Source: Actinocrinis puniceicyclus (GTDB lineage: Bacteria > Actinomycetota > Actinomycetes > Streptomycetales > Catenulisporaceae). Taken from it: a stretch of 64,000 nt of DNA. The notes under the pieces were generated by a model, which worked only from the letters and a program-made list of their open reading frames with translations, was not told the DNA's origin and searched no databases. Location of the stretch: NCBI RefSeq assembly GCF_018283645.1, contig NZ_JAGSXH010000017.1, forward strand, positions 18,786 through 82,785. The letters run 5' to 3'. Shown piece by piece: positions 49,456 to 58,446 of the stretch. Numbering within the stretch: position 1 is the first letter of the stretch; every line of letters starts with the position of its first letter. Position numbers and translations under genes: made by a program.

Positions 49456-50325
49456 TCAGCCCGCGCGGACAGGCCGGGTGGCCACGAGCGCGGCGACGTC
49501 CCCGTCCTCGTCCTCAACCAACCTGGATGTCAGCCCGTGATCGGCCATGAGCTGCTGTGCGAGCTCCGCCTGGCTCTCGCCCACCTCCACGAGCAGATGA
49601 CCGCCCGGGGCCAGCCACCGCGGTGCGCCGGCCGCGACCAACCGCATCACGTCCAGGCCGTCACCACCGCCGTCGAGGGCGACGCGAGGCTCGTATTCGC
49701 GCGCCTCCGCGGGCAGTAGCGCGATCGCCTCGGTGGGCACGTACGGCACGTTGGCTATCAGGATATTCACCGTCCCGCGCAGCGATTCGGGCAGCGCCGT
49801 GAAGAGATCGCCCTGATATACCCGCCCGCCGACGGACGCCAGATTGCGGCGGGCACAGTCGACCGCCACCGGGTCGATGTCCGCCGCGTACAGTTCCAAC
49901 GGCCGGTCCACGGCCGCGGCGAGCGCCGCCGCGATCGCGCCCGTGCCGCAGCACAGGTCGACGACGACCGGCACCGAGCCGACCGGGCAGCCTCCGGCGA
50001 GCCGGGCGGCCTCGCGCGCCAGCGGCTCGGTGCGGCGGCGCGGCACGAACACGCCGGGTCCGACCGCGACACGCACGCCGCAGAACTCCGCCCAGCCGAG
50101 CACGTGCTCCAGCGGCAAACCGCCGACGCGCAAGCGCACGAACCGTTCCAGTTCGCCGGGCGACCCGGCCTGCGTGATCAACAGCCGCGCCTCGTCCTCG
50201 GCGAAGACACAGCCGGCCGCCCGCAGGGCGGCGGCGACCCGCGCCAGGCGCCGCCGCGATGAAGATTTCCACGGCCGCGGGCGATCCGGGCCAGTAGAAG
50301 AATCAGATGGAAAAAAGCTTGACAC
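49456..50325 (-). CDS. PrmC/HemK-like protein N5-glutamine methyltransferase
   Basis: A 289-residue methyltransferase. The GTG at 50325 (MSSFFPSDSS) has GAAAGG upstream and brings the conserved start RLARVAAALRAAGCVFAEDEARLL into frame. Motif I is VVDLCCGTGAIAAALA, motif II LYAADIDPVAVDCARRNL, and motif IV is NVPYVPTEAIALLPAEAREYEPRVALDGGGDGLDVMRL. PrmC uses NPPY to hold the Gln of GGQ in release factors; NVPY is a conservative variant seen in a second actinobacterial PrmC-like family. The target may differ from RF1/RF2. The true prmC is probably elsewhere in the genome. Confidence 0.8.
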   Translation of the reverse strand: MSSFFPSDSSTGPDRPRPWKSSSRRRLARVAAALRAAGCVFAEDEARLLITQAGSPGELERFVRLRVGGLPLEHVLGWAEFCGVRVAVGPGVFVPRRRTEPLAREAARLAGGCPVGSVPVVVDLCCGTGAIAAALAAAVDRPLELYAADIDPVAVDCARRNLASVGGRVYQGDLFTALPESLRGTVNILIANVPYVPTEAIALLPAEAREYEPRVALDGGGDGLDVMRLVAAGAPRWLAPGGHLLVEVGESQAELAQQLMADHGLTSRLVEDEDGDVAALVATRPVRAG

Positions 50326-50612
50326 AAGCGCCTTTCGAAGGTCCGAGGGCGCCGCGCGTGCCGGCCAGCCGGCGCAGCGCAGGGCCGCCCGCGCGGGAGA
50401 CATCCCATCCGATCCGGTCGCGTCGCTGGTCAAGACGACGGCGCCCGCCGGCGCAACGATGCTCGTCACAGCTGGTATGGGAATCTCACCTCCTCGGTGC
50501 GCAGGGACTCGGCCGGCCCACGCTACCGGACACCCCCGCGCGCGGCGCAAGGGCTTTGCACAGGAGTGGACAGCTGGTTTCGTTCGGGTTGCGATCTCTT
50601 GACCCCCCGTAA

Positions 50613-50626
50613 TGTTTGCGCTAACA
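50613..50626. promoter_or_regulatory. AraR/LacI-type operator, first copy
   Basis: TGTTTGCGCTAACA is a near-perfect palindrome of the TGTTAGCGCTAACA type used by LacI-family arabinose regulators. It lies about 170 bases before the regulator fragment. Confidence 0.55.
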
Positions 50627-50778
50627 ATTCTCCATCGACGCCGCGAAAGCGGACTCGTCCACCGGTCGCAAGACTCGCCCGGTTACCGAACAACCGATCT
50701 GTCCATCGCGAGAGCGTCGGCGCAGCACGGAGGGAGGCGGAGCCCCGATGCTCTACGGCATCGAACAGACCACCAAGC

Positions 50779-51048
50779 GACCCGGGGATCTCCGCCGTCT
50801 TCTGCGCCGCCTACCACATGGCGCTCGGGCTGCTGCGCGCGTTGCGGCAGGCCGGCCGCCGCGTCCCCGAGGACGTGAGCATCATCGGGCTCGACGACAT
50901 TCCGGAGGCTGAGTATTTCGGGCCGCCGCTGACCACCGCGCGCCAGGGCTTCGACGAACTGGGCCGACGCGCCCTTCGCTCGCTGATCCAGCCGATCGAC
51001 GCGGACTTGACCGGCCTGATCCGCGTACGCAGGCAGACAACACATGAC
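50779..51048 (+). pseudogene. C-terminal fragment of a LacI-family regulator (AraR-like)
   Basis: The frame reads ISAVFCAAYHMALGLLRALRQAGRRVPEDVSIIGLDDIPEAEYFGPPLTTARQGFDELGRRALRSLI, in blocks. This is the end of the periplasmic-binding-protein-like effector domain of LacI regulators, where intact members have AVFAANDxMALG and DDIPEAxYFxPPLTT. The N-terminal 240 residues, including the helix-turn-helix, are missing, so it cannot bind DNA. The sequence before it (50627-50778) is not recognisable. Confidence 0.75.
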
Positions 51049-51173
51049 CACGCAATCAGTATCCGCAAAGCGCACGGATACTGCCCCGGAACACCGCGAC
51101 AGAGCCAGCAGGGCACGGACAAGCGCGGGCCGCGAGTGCGGTCGGCGCGGCAAATCCCAAGGAAGGTCTGGTT

Positions 51174-51560
51174 ATGACGGAGGCGCGCATGGTTGTTAAC
51201 GCTAACAACCATGCCGGTGGGGACCGGTACACGGCCGACGAGTTCGGCGGCGAGATCCCGGTCGGCCCGTTCGCGCTGATCGGCGACGAGGCGATCGGCA
51301 AAGGCATCATCGAGACGCTCGACGGGCACCGCTCCCCCGCCGCGCTGATGCGCAACCACGGGGTCTTCACCATCGGCAAGAACGCACGCGCCGCGGTCAA
51401 AGCCGCGGTGATGACCGAAGACGTGGCCCGCACCGTGCACCCGGCCCGCGCCTACGGCGAGCCGATCCCGATCCCGCGCGCCGACATCGACGCGCTGCAC
51501 CACCGGTACACCCACGTCTACGGGCAGCAGCCCCCTGCGGACGGAGTCAACGAACAATGA
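51174..51560 (+). pseudogene. araD: N-terminally truncated L-ribulose-5-phosphate 4-epimerase
   Basis: ATG 51174 has AAGGAAGG upstream, so the remnant may still be translated (128 residues). From [26 protein letters not shown] it aligns with the last half of Ara[46 protein letters not shown] and [12 protein letters not shown]. The first 120 residues, with two of the three zinc-binding His and the phosphate site, are missing; only the His of MRNHGVF remains. Its coding start runs through an ara-type palindrome (51189-51212). The stop overlaps the araA start as ATGA, so the remnant is still coupled to araA. Confidence 0.85.
51189..51212. promoter_or_regulatory. AraR/LacI-type operator, second copy, inside the araD remnant
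   Basis: Arms ATGGTTGTTA and TAACAACCAT are perfect inverted repeats around ACGC. The core TGTTAACGCTAACA matches the site at 50613. A repressor bound here would sit just after the start codon of the truncated araD and in front of araA. Confidence 0.65.
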
Positions 51561-53125
51561 CGTCACTGGACGCCGCCCCCGGCTCCCCCTCCGGAGCCCC
51601 CCGGCGCGAAGTCTGGTTCCTCACCGGCAGTCAGGGCCTTTACGGCGAGGACACGCTCCGGCAGGTCGCCGAGCAGTCGCAGTCGATCGCCGAGCAACTC
51701 GCGGCGGCGCTCGGGGAGGGCGCCGGCGCGACGGACGGGCGCAACGCGGGCCCGATCGACCTGGTGTGGAAGCCGGTGCTCACCGATGCCGCCGTGATCC
51801 GCCGGGTGTGCCTCGACGCCAACGGCGACGACGGCTGCGTCGGCCTGATCGCCTGGATGCACACCTTCTCGCCGGCGAAGATGTGGATCTCAGGGCTCGA
51901 TGCGCTGCGCAAACCGCTGCTGCACCTGCACACGCAGGCCAACGTGGCGCTGCCGTGGGCGACGATCGACATGGACTTCATGAACCTGAACCAGGCCGCG
52001 CACGGCGACCGCGAGTTCGGGTTCGTACAGACCAGGCTGGGCGTACCCCGCAAGACGGTCGCCGGGCACGTGAGCGACCCGCACGTCGCCGAGCGCGTCG
52101 GCGCCTGGGTCCGCGCGGCCCTGGGCCTTGCCGAGGTGCGCACGCTCAAGCTGGCCCGGTTCGGCGACAACATGCGCGACGTGGCGGTGACCGAGGGCGA
52201 CAAGGTGGAGGCGCAGCTGCGCTTCGGCGTCTCGGTCAACACCTACGGCGTCAACGACCTGGTCGCCGTCGTCGACGCCGTCGCGGACGCCCGGATCGAC
52301 GCGCTGGTCAAGCAGTACGAGGACGAATACCGGGTGGCCCTCGAGTTGAGGGCCGGCGGCGATCGGCATGCGTCGCTGCGGTATGGCGCGCGCATCGAGC
52401 TGGGTCTGCGCGACTTCCTCACCCGCGGCGGGTTCCACGCCTTCACCACCAACTTCGAGGACCTCGGCGGACTGCGGCAACTGCCCGGCCTGGCGGTGCA
52501 ACGGCTGATGGCCGACGGCTACGGCTTCGGCGGCGAGGGCGACTGGAAGACCTCGGTGCTGCTGCGCACCGTCAAGGCGATGGCGGCCGGGCTGCCGGGC
52601 GGCACCTCGTTCATGGAGGACTACACCTACCACCTGGAGCCCGGCAGGGAGCTGATTCTCGGCGCGCACATGCTCGAAGTCTGCCCCACCATCGCCGCGG
52701 ACACCCCGAGCCTGGAGATCCACCCGCTGGGCATCGGCGGGCGCGAGGACCCGGTGCGGCTGGTCTTCGACGCGCGTACCGGCCCTGCGACGGTGGTGGG
52801 CCTGGCGGACCTCGGCGACCGCTTCCGCCTGGTGGCCAACGAGATCGACGTGGTGCCGCCGCCGGAGCCGCTGCCGAAGCTGCCGGTGGCGCGCGCGGTG
52901 TGGCGGCCGCGGCCGGACCTGCGCACCTCCGCGGAGGCGTGGCTGACGGCCGGCGCTCCGCACCACACGGTTCTCTCCAGCGCGATCGGCGCCGAGGAAC
53001 TCAACGACCTGGCGGAGATGCTCTCGGTCGAGCTGCTGGTCATCGACGCCGACACCACGATCCGCCAATTCACCAGGGAACTGCGATGGAACCAGGCATA
53101 CCACCGCCTGGCCCAGGGCTTCTGA
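51557..53125 (+). CDS. araA: L-arabinose isomerase
   Basis: Converts L-arabinose to L-ribulose, first step of arabinose use. 522 residues, full length: [74 protein letters not shown]. The metal ligands are in [12 protein letters not shown] and SFMEDYTYH (Glu), GAHMLEV and PHHTV (His). Start ATG 51557 overlaps the stop of the truncated araD. No araB is present and araD is broken here, so L-ribulose cannot be processed by this locus alone; intact copies elsewhere would be needed, or the enzyme serves another aldose. Confidence 0.95.
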   Translation: MTSLDAAPGSPSGAPRREVWFLTGSQGLYGEDTLRQVAEQSQSIAEQLAAALGEGAGATDGRNAGPIDLVWKPVLTDAAVIRRVCLDANGDDGCVGLIAWMHTFSPAKMWISGLDALRKPLLHLHTQANVALPWATIDMDFMNLNQAAHGDREFGFVQTRLGVPRKTVAGHVSDPHVAERVGAWVRAALGLAEVRTLKLARFGDNMRDVAVTEGDKVEAQLRFGVSVNTYGVNDLVAVVDAVADARIDALVKQYEDEYRVALELRAGGDRHASLRYGARIELGLRDFLTRGGFHAFTTNFEDLGGLRQLPGLAVQRLMADGYGFGGEGDWKTSVLLRTVKAMAAGLPGGTSFMEDYTYHLEPGRELILGAHMLEVCPTIAADTPSLEIHPLGIGGREDPVRLVFDARTGPATVVGLADLGDRFRLVANEIDVVPPPEPLPKLPVARAVWRPRPDLRTSAEAWLTAGAPHHTVLSSAIGAEELNDLAEMLSVELLVIDADTTIRQFTRELRWNQAYHRLAQGF

Positions 53126-53490
53126 CGGCGCTCGGCCGGGCGCGAACCCGTCGCCGAGCACGATCCCTCCCTCGCGCATCGGGCCCACCCGGTGTCCACA
53201 GACCCCCCGGTCGCGCCGCCGCACCGGCGTGACCGGGGTGACCAGCACCACCCGAGTACCCGTACCGAAGGTGACCACCCGGTAACCACCCGCACGGCCT
53301 GCACCGCACGAAAGACTCGGTCGGGCCGAACACCTCCCGAAGGGCACCGATCAGAACGGGGCCGCAGGGTCGGCTGGCGGGACTCAACAGAGCTCACCAC
53401 ACGCTCCGAGTGGAGCCCGACACCACCCGTGCGGCCGCGATCCGTCCCCGGATCCCGGCCGCACGGCCTTTCACCCCTTACTGTGGTGGC
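53126..53490. other. Intergenic region, no gene recognised
   Basis: About 365 bases between araA and the epimerase gene. It contains several GGTGACC-type short repeats (53233-53276) but no hairpin strong enough to call. A 110-codon open frame from 53192 has biased Arg/Pro/Thr composition and no similarity that I recognise. Confidence 0.4.
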
Positions 53491-54402
53491 ATGCGCGTCG
53501 TCATCGCGGGCTCAAGCGGCCTGATCGGCTCGGCTCTCACCGCCTCCCTGGTCGCCGACGGCCACGACGTGGTTCGCCTCGTGCGCCGCCCGCCGGCCGC
53601 CGCAACGCCCGGATCGCACGTGACCGAGGCGCGGTGGGACCCCGCCGCGGTGCATCTGTCCGCGTCGGCGCTCGACGGCGCCGACGCCGTGGTCAACCTG
53701 GCCGGCGCCGGCGTCGGCGACCACCGCTGGACGCCCGCCTACAAGCAGCGGGTACGCGACAGCCGCGTGCTGACCACAGCCACCCTCGCCACGACGATGG
53801 CCGACATGCCGAACCCGCCGCGGGTTTTCGTCGCGGGCTCCGCGATCGGCTACTACGGGGAGACCGGGGAGAGCGCGACCGACGAGTCCGGCGCGCCCGG
53901 CGGGGACTTCCTGGCCCGCGTCTGCCAGGAGTGGGAAGCGGCGGCTGACCCGGCCCGCAAGGCCGGGATCCGGGTCGCGCACCCGCGTTTCGGCCTGGTC
54001 GTCTCCGCCGAGGGCGGCGCCCTCGGCCGGCTGCTGCCGCTGGCCCGCCTCGGCCTGGGCGGCAAGCTGGGCACCGGCCGCCAGTACTGGAGCTACGTCT
54101 CCCGCACCGACGCTATCAGGGCTCTGCGCCACATCGTCGATACCGGCACGCTCGGCGGCCCGGTCAACGTCACCGCGCCGAATCCCGAGCGCAACAGCGA
54201 GATCACCGCCGAGATCGGCCGCGCGGTACGGCGCCCGATGCTGCTGGCCGTACCCGGCCCGGCTCTGCGGGTCGCCCTCGGCGGCTTCGCCGAGGGCGTT
54301 TTGATGAGCCAGCGCATCGTGCCGGCCCGGCTGCTCGCGTCAGGCTTCGAGTTTCGCCACCCGGGCTTCCCGGAGGCGCTCGCCGCGGCCCTGGGTGAAT
54401 AA
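53491..54402 (+). CDS. TIGR01777-family epimerase (YfcH/SULA-like SDR)
   Basis: A 303-residue atypical short-chain dehydrogenase. ATG 53491 (MRVVIAGSSGLIGSALTASL) places the NAD(P)-binding GxxGxxG at the very N-terminus, so a leaderless start is likely; no Shine-Dalgarno is seen. Family blocks: DGADAVVNLAGAGVGDHRWTPAYKQRVRDSRV, FVAGSAIGYYGETG (catalytic Tyr region), HPRFGLVVSAEGGAL, GGKLGTGRQYWSYVS, and the C-terminal FEFRHPGFPEAL. E. coli YfcH and plant relatives have this fold, with no firmly known substrate. Confidence 0.92.
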   Translation: MRVVIAGSSGLIGSALTASLVADGHDVVRLVRRPPAAATPGSHVTEARWDPAAVHLSASALDGADAVVNLAGAGVGDHRWTPAYKQRVRDSRVLTTATLATTMADMPNPPRVFVAGSAIGYYGETGESATDESGAPGGDFLARVCQEWEAAADPARKAGIRVAHPRFGLVVSAEGGALGRLLPLARLGLGGKLGTGRQYWSYVSRTDAIRALRHIVDTGTLGGPVNVTAPNPERNSEITAEIGRAVRRPMLLAVPGPALRVALGGFAEGVLMSQRIVPARLLASGFEFRHPGFPEALAAALGE

Positions 54403-54422
54403 GCACACCGCAGCCGGACCGG

Positions 54423-54456
54423 CCGCGCGCCCGGTCGTGTCGTGCGCCGGGCGCGG
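54423..54456 (+). terminator. Hairpin after the epimerase gene
   Basis: CCGCGCGCCCGG (54423-54434) pairs with CCGGGCGCGG (54447-54456) with a two-base bulge and 12-base loop, 21 bases beyond the stop. Confidence 0.45.
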
Positions 54457-54567
54457 CTGCGTCAGGACCCGATAACCGGTTGCCCGCGCGCGAAGCGGCC
54501 GGGGAGAATGCCGCTTTCCCCTCCTGACGACCCGACAGCCTGACGGCATGACTCCGGGAGCTTCCGC

Positions 54568-55359
54568 GTGCGCGTGTACCTGACCGCCGCCCGATTATCG
54601 TTCCGCCGCTACATCACCTACCGATCCGCGGCCACCGCGGGAGCGATCACCAACACCGCGTTCGGCTTCATCCGCGCCTACATCCTGCTGGCCGTCTGGC
54701 GCGAGAAGCCGCACATCGGCACCTACGACGCGGCCGACGCGGTCACCTACGTGTTCCTCACCCAGGGACTGATCACGCCGATCGGGGTCTTCCTCGGCTC
54801 GACCGAACTCGGCCCGCGTATCCGCACCGGCGAAGTGGCCGTCGACCTGTACCGGCCGTGCGACTTCCAGCTGTGGTTCCTCGCCACCGACCTCGGCAGG
54901 GCCGTCGCGTCGCTGCTGCTGCGCACGGTGCCGCCGGTCCTCGTCGGAGCCCTCGCGCTGCCGACCCGGCTGCCCGGCGACCCGCGCCGCTGGCTCGAAT
55001 TCGGCTGCTGCTGCGCCGTGGCGCTGGTGATCAGTTTCTCCCTGCGCTACCTGGCCAGCCTCAGCGGATTCTGGACGCTGGACGAGCGCGGCACCACCTC
55101 GCTGCTGATGGTGGTGTCCATGTTCTTCTCCGGCATGATCGTGCCCCTGGTGGTCATGCCCGGCTGGCTGGGCGGCCTGGCGCGCGTGCTGCCCTGGTCC
55201 GCCACGCTTCAGGTGCCCATCGACGTACTGCTCGGCAAAACCACCGGAGGGTTCGCCGACGCGCTGGTCTTCCAGCTGGCCTGGGCCGCGGCCCTGGTTG
55301 CGCTCGGCCGCGCGCTGACGTCCGCCGCGCGGCACAGGACGGTGGTGCAAGGTGGCTGA
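54568..55359 (+). CDS. ABC-2-type exporter permease, subunit 1
   Basis: A 263-residue six-helix permease, GTG 54568 with GGGAG eight bases upstream. The N-terminus MRVYLTAARLSFRRYITYRSAATAGAITNTAFGFIRAYILLAVW is the opening of the ABC-2 permease subgroup that occurs as two different permeases plus one ATPase. Later, DERGTTSLLMVVSMFFSGMIVPL and WSATLQVPIDVLLGK are family-like. The stop overlaps the start of the second permease by eight bases. The expected ATPase gene is not upstream; the matching ATPase type occurs, truncated, at 58447. Confidence 0.85.
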   Translation: MRVYLTAARLSFRRYITYRSAATAGAITNTAFGFIRAYILLAVWREKPHIGTYDAADAVTYVFLTQGLITPIGVFLGSTELGPRIRTGEVAVDLYRPCDFQLWFLATDLGRAVASLLLRTVPPVLVGALALPTRLPGDPRRWLEFGCCCAVALVISFSLRYLASLSGFWTLDERGTTSLLMVVSMFFSGMIVPLVVMPGWLGGLARVLPWSATLQVPIDVLLGKTTGGFADALVFQLAWAAALVALGRALTSAARHRTVVQGG

Positions 55360-56206
55360 CGCCGACACGGATCTGCGCCCGCGCGGCGCCCCCGCTACCC
55401 GCCCGCTGCCGTCGCCGGTCGCCTACCTCCTGCTCACCCGCATGTGGTCGCGTGCGGCATGGCAGTACCGCACCTCGCTGCTGCTCACCGGCACCGCGCA
55501 GATGCTGGTCACGAGCCTCGACCTGGCCGCGCTGCTCGTCTTGTACTCCCAGGTCACGACGCTCGCCGGGTTCACCCTGCCGCAGACGTTGTACCTCTAC
55601 GGCACCACGCGCCTCGCCTTCGCCCTCTCCGACGTGGTCGCCAGCGGGGTCGAGACACTGAGCGACGCGATCCGCCTGGGCACCTTCGACGTGATGCTGA
55701 TCCGCCCGGTCGGCACACTCGCCCAGGTCCTGTCCGACCAGTTCACCCCCAAGCGCCTCGGCAAGCTGGTTCCCTCCTCGGCGACGCTCGTCTGGGCGAT
55801 CTACGCGCTGCCCATCACCTGGACGCCGCTCAAGGGCGCGGTCTGCGCGGGCACGGTCCTGTGCGGGACGGTCATCTACTGCGCGCTGTGGGTCATCACC
55901 GGTTCGATCAGCTTCGTCGCCACGGACGCCCGCGAGACCGCCAACGTGATCACCTACGGCGGCGAACTGGTCACCGAGTTCCCGTTCGCGATCTACCAGC
56001 GTTCGCTCGCCCTGATATTGACCTTCGCGATTCCGCTGGCCTTCATCACGTGGCAGCCGTCGCTGTACGTCCTGGGCCGCAGCGACCCGTTCGGCCTGCC
56101 TGCCTTCCTGCACTTCGCCGCGCCCGCGGTCGCCGCGCTGCTGTGCGCACTGGCCGCCTTCGTCTGGCGCGCCGCGGTCCGCCGTTACCGCTCGACAGGG
56201 AGCTGA
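55352..56206 (+). CDS. ABC-2-type exporter permease, subunit 2
   Basis: A 284-residue six-helix permease, GTG 55352 overlapping the first permease gene. Blocks: LTRMWSRAAWQYRTSLLLTGTAQMLVTSLDLAALLVLYSQV, LYGTTRLAFALSDVVASGVETLSDAIRLGTFDVMLIRPVGTLAQVLSDQF and ISFVATDARETANVITYGGELVTEFPFAIYQ. The motif GTFD-x-x-L-x-R-P is shared with subunit 1 (GEVAVDLYRP) and typical of DUF990-like permeases. Together the two would form the membrane part of an exporter for an unknown compound. Confidence 0.85.
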   Translation: MADADTDLRPRGAPATRPLPSPVAYLLLTRMWSRAAWQYRTSLLLTGTAQMLVTSLDLAALLVLYSQVTTLAGFTLPQTLYLYGTTRLAFALSDVVASGVETLSDAIRLGTFDVMLIRPVGTLAQVLSDQFTPKRLGKLVPSSATLVWAIYALPITWTPLKGAVCAGTVLCGTVIYCALWVITGSISFVATDARETANVITYGGELVTEFPFAIYQRSLALILTFAIPLAFITWQPSLYVLGRSDPFGLPAFLHFAAPAVAALLCALAAFVWRAAVRRYRSTGS

Positions 56207-56283
56207 CCGCTCCTCAAGGATGCCCCGCCGCCGTCCGCGCGGGCGAATCAGGAGCCGGACACCGATGGGGACAGGGCCCTGCA

Positions 56284-56967
56284 TCAGACGGTGACGCGGC
56301 GGATGGTGGCGTGGCCGCCGGCCAGCAACAGGACCGTCAGCGCGGCGATGACGCCGGTCAGCCCCAAGCCGGTCAGGCCGACGAGGGACCCGCCGGCGGC
56401 GGACCAGAGGTGCCAGTGGTCGAAGGTGACGACGACGACCCCGGCGGCCACCACGAGCGCCTGCATCGCGATGAACGCCAGCGTGCCGAGCAGGCCCCAC
56501 CGGCTGTACACGATCCCGCACCACATCCCGTACACGAACAGGGCGAACAGGCCCACGGCCGAGGTCAGCCAGGTGGCCGGCCACGGGCCGTCCAGCAGGT
56601 ACGGCACCCGGAAGAAGCGCACGGACAGCCCCCAGCCGCCGGTGGCGCGCTCGACCGCCTGCAGCGCGGTCAGCACCAGGCCGCAGGCCAGGGCCAGCGC
56701 CATCCCGAGCAGCGCCGTGCCGCAGTAGAAGGATCGGCGGCTGGCCCCGAGCGTGAGGCTGAACGGCAGCGACCGGCCGATGGTCCGCACACCCAGCACG
56801 GCGAAGTAGATGAAGAAGCTGGCCAGGTACCCGGCCGCATCATGGCCGCGGGCGCGGCCGGCCGTAACGGCGCCCACCGCGAAGGAGAACGGCAAGATCC
56901 ACGCCAGCATGAGATAGCTGGCCGGACCCACCAGGTGGTAGCGGGCAACCTTGATCCAGGTGTTCAT
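56284..56967 (-). CDS. Membrane subunit of a YtrABC-like ABC system
   Basis: A 227-residue six-helix protein (YHLVGPASYLMLAWILPFSFAVGAV; FIYFAVLGVRTIGRSLPFSLTLGASRRSFYCGTALLGMALALACGLVLTAL; TWLTSAVGLFALFVYGMWCGIVY; LAFIAMQALVVAAGVVVVTF; GLTGVIAALTVLLLAGGHATI). Its start overlaps the ATPase stop as ATGA. In YtrA-type operons a GntR regulator, an ATPase and one or more such membrane proteins respond to cell-envelope stress or antibiotics. Last gene of the operon. Confidence 0.8.
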   Translation of the reverse strand: MNTWIKVARYHLVGPASYLMLAWILPFSFAVGAVTAGRARGHDAAGYLASFFIYFAVLGVRTIGRSLPFSLTLGASRRSFYCGTALLGMALALACGLVLTALQAVERATGGWGLSVRFFRVPYLLDGPWPATWLTSAVGLFALFVYGMWCGIVYSRWGLLGTLAFIAMQALVVAAGVVVVTFDHWHLWSAAGGSLVGLTGLGLTGVIAALTVLLLAGGHATIRRVTV

Positions 56968-57902
56968 GCGCCGGTCCTGTCGGTCTCGAAGCCGGCCTCG
57001 AAGCCGGTCTCGGGGACGCGGATGGGGACGGGGGCGAGAACGCCGGCCGCCGCCCGCACCACGATCTGCTGGAGGGAGAGCGGGGTCAGGTCCAGTCCGC
57101 AGGATCGGGCCCGCTCACGGTCGTGCGCAGACAACGGCCCGACCATGACGATGGATGCCTGGGAGCCGAGCCGGCGCCGCTCCCACACCGGCCGGCCCTC
57201 GGCGAGCGAGTCCACGGCGAGGCACGGACCGCTCACGCGGGTCGCGAGGCCACGAAGGACATCGGTCGCCGCGTTCAGGACGAGCCGGCCGCGGTCGATG
57301 ACGATGACGCTCTCGAGCAGCGCGGCGGCTTCGTCGATGAGATGCGTGGACAGCACCACCGTGCGCGGGAACCGGGCGAAGTCCGCGAGCAGCCGGTCGT
57401 AGAACACCTGACGCGCCACCGCGTCCAGGCCGGCGTAGGGCTCGTCGAACAGCGTCACCTCGGCGCGGGCGGCCATTGCGATCGTGATCCCGAGCGCCGA
57501 CCGCTGCCCGCGCGAGAGCTTCTTGACCGCCTTGTCCGCCCGCAGGCCGAAGTCGTCCAGCAGCGCGGACGCCAGCTCGAAGTCCCAGTTCGGGTGGAAC
57601 CAGGACGCGGCGCGCAGCGCCTGACCGACCTTGATGTCCGGGTAGACCTGGTCCTCGCGGACGAAAGCCAGGCGGCGCAGCACGTCCTCGTTCTCGGCCG
57701 GCGGCGCGCCGAGAACCCGCACCGATCCGGATGACGGGAACTCGTGGCCGGCCAGGATCCGCAGCAGCGTGGTCTTGCCGGCGCCGTTGCGGCCCAGCAG
57801 GCCGGTGATGGTCCCGCCGCCGATCGCGATGTCGATGCCGTCGAGAGCCGTGTGATCGCGGTATCTGCGCGTCAGGTCGGTGACCGAGATCGCCGGTGTC
57901 AT
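56964..57902 (-). CDS. ABC transporter ATPase (YtrB-like)
   Basis: A 312-residue nucleotide-binding subunit with all motifs: Walker A GLLGRNGAGKTTLLRIL at about 34-50, Q-loop-like REDQ, signature LSRGQRSALGI, Walker B VTLFDEPYAGLD and switch His in STHLIDEAAALLE. A C-terminal extension of about 90 residues is longer than usual. ATG 57902 overlaps the stop of the GntR gene as ATGA, and its own stop overlaps the membrane subunit, so the three are a translationally coupled operon. Confidence 0.93.
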   Translation of the reverse strand: MTPAISVTDLTRRYRDHTALDGIDIAIGGGTITGLLGRNGAGKTTLLRILAGHEFPSSGSVRVLGAPPAENEDVLRRLAFVREDQVYPDIKVGQALRAASWFHPNWDFELASALLDDFGLRADKAVKKLSRGQRSALGITIAMAARAEVTLFDEPYAGLDAVARQVFYDRLLADFARFPRTVVLSTHLIDEAAALLESVIVIDRGRLVLNAATDVLRGLATRVSGPCLAVDSLAEGRPVWERRRLGSQASIVMVGPLSAHDRERARSCGLDLTPLSLQQIVVRAAAGVLAPVPIRVPETGFEAGFETDRTGA

Positions 57903-58291
57903 AGCGAGACGCTTTCCCGCTCGTCGCCCGCCTCTTTGATCAGTGCGAACAGCTCGCCGGTACCGATCCCGAGACGGGCCGCCTCGGTCAGCAGCGGCTC
58001 GACGTACCGCCGCGTGAATTCCCCGCGCCGCCGGGCCAGCAGCCGCCGGCGCGCCCCGGTCGCGACGAACATCCCGATGCCCCGCCGCTTCTCCAGCAGC
58101 CCGTCATCAGCCAGCACGTTGATCCCCTTGGCCGCTGTAGCCGGATTGATCCGGTAAAACACCGCCAGCTCGTTGGTGGAGGGCACCCGCTCCCCCTCGG
58201 CCAGGCCGCCGTCCGCGATCTGCCCCGCGAGTCTTTCGGCGACCTGGACGAACAGTGCGGATCCCTCGGCCAGACCAGCCATCTCCTGCAT
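57899..58291 (-). CDS. GntR-family regulator, YtrA subgroup
   Basis: About 130 residues, starting at ATG 58291 (GGAG three bases upstream) or GTG 58306. The winged helix ALFVQVAERLAGQIADGGLAEGERVPSTNELAVFYRINPATAAKGINVLADDGLLEKRRGIGMFV is typical, followed by only about 50 helical residues; this short C-terminal tail defines the YtrA group. It lies first in the operon and has an inverted repeat directly upstream, so autoregulation is likely. Confidence 0.9.
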   Translation of the reverse strand: MQEMAGLAEGSALFVQVAERLAGQIADGGLAEGERVPSTNELAVFYRINPATAAKGINVLADDGLLEKRRGIGMFVATGARRRLLARRRGEFTRRYVEPLLTEAARLGIGTGELFALIKEAGDERESVSL

Positions 58292-58307
58292 CGTCTCCGC
58301 CCCCACT

Positions 58308-58348
58308 CCCTTGGTTAGTTACTCGGGTAATGTACCCCTTAACCAGGG
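58308..58348. promoter_or_regulatory. YtrA-type operator before the GntR-ABC operon
   Basis: The outer arms CCCTTGGTTA and TAACCAGGG are inverted with one inserted base. The inner palindrome TTACTCGGGTAA (58319-58330) sits between them. GGTTA...TAACC spacing with an AT-rich centre fits GntR/YtrA operators, and it overlaps the probable operon promoter. Confidence 0.55.
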
Positions 58349-58446
58349 AACCGGACAACCTCGTGCTGAGAGCATCCGGCCCAGGAGTCGATCACGCGAG
58401 GACGGGCCCGGATACTCCATCGCGCCACGAAGAGCGACAGACGAGC

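Noticed and set aside
53192..53524. A 110-codon plus-strand frame before the epimerase gene
   Set aside because: It overlaps the epimerase start in another frame, has Pro/Arg/Thr bias and no recognisable domain.
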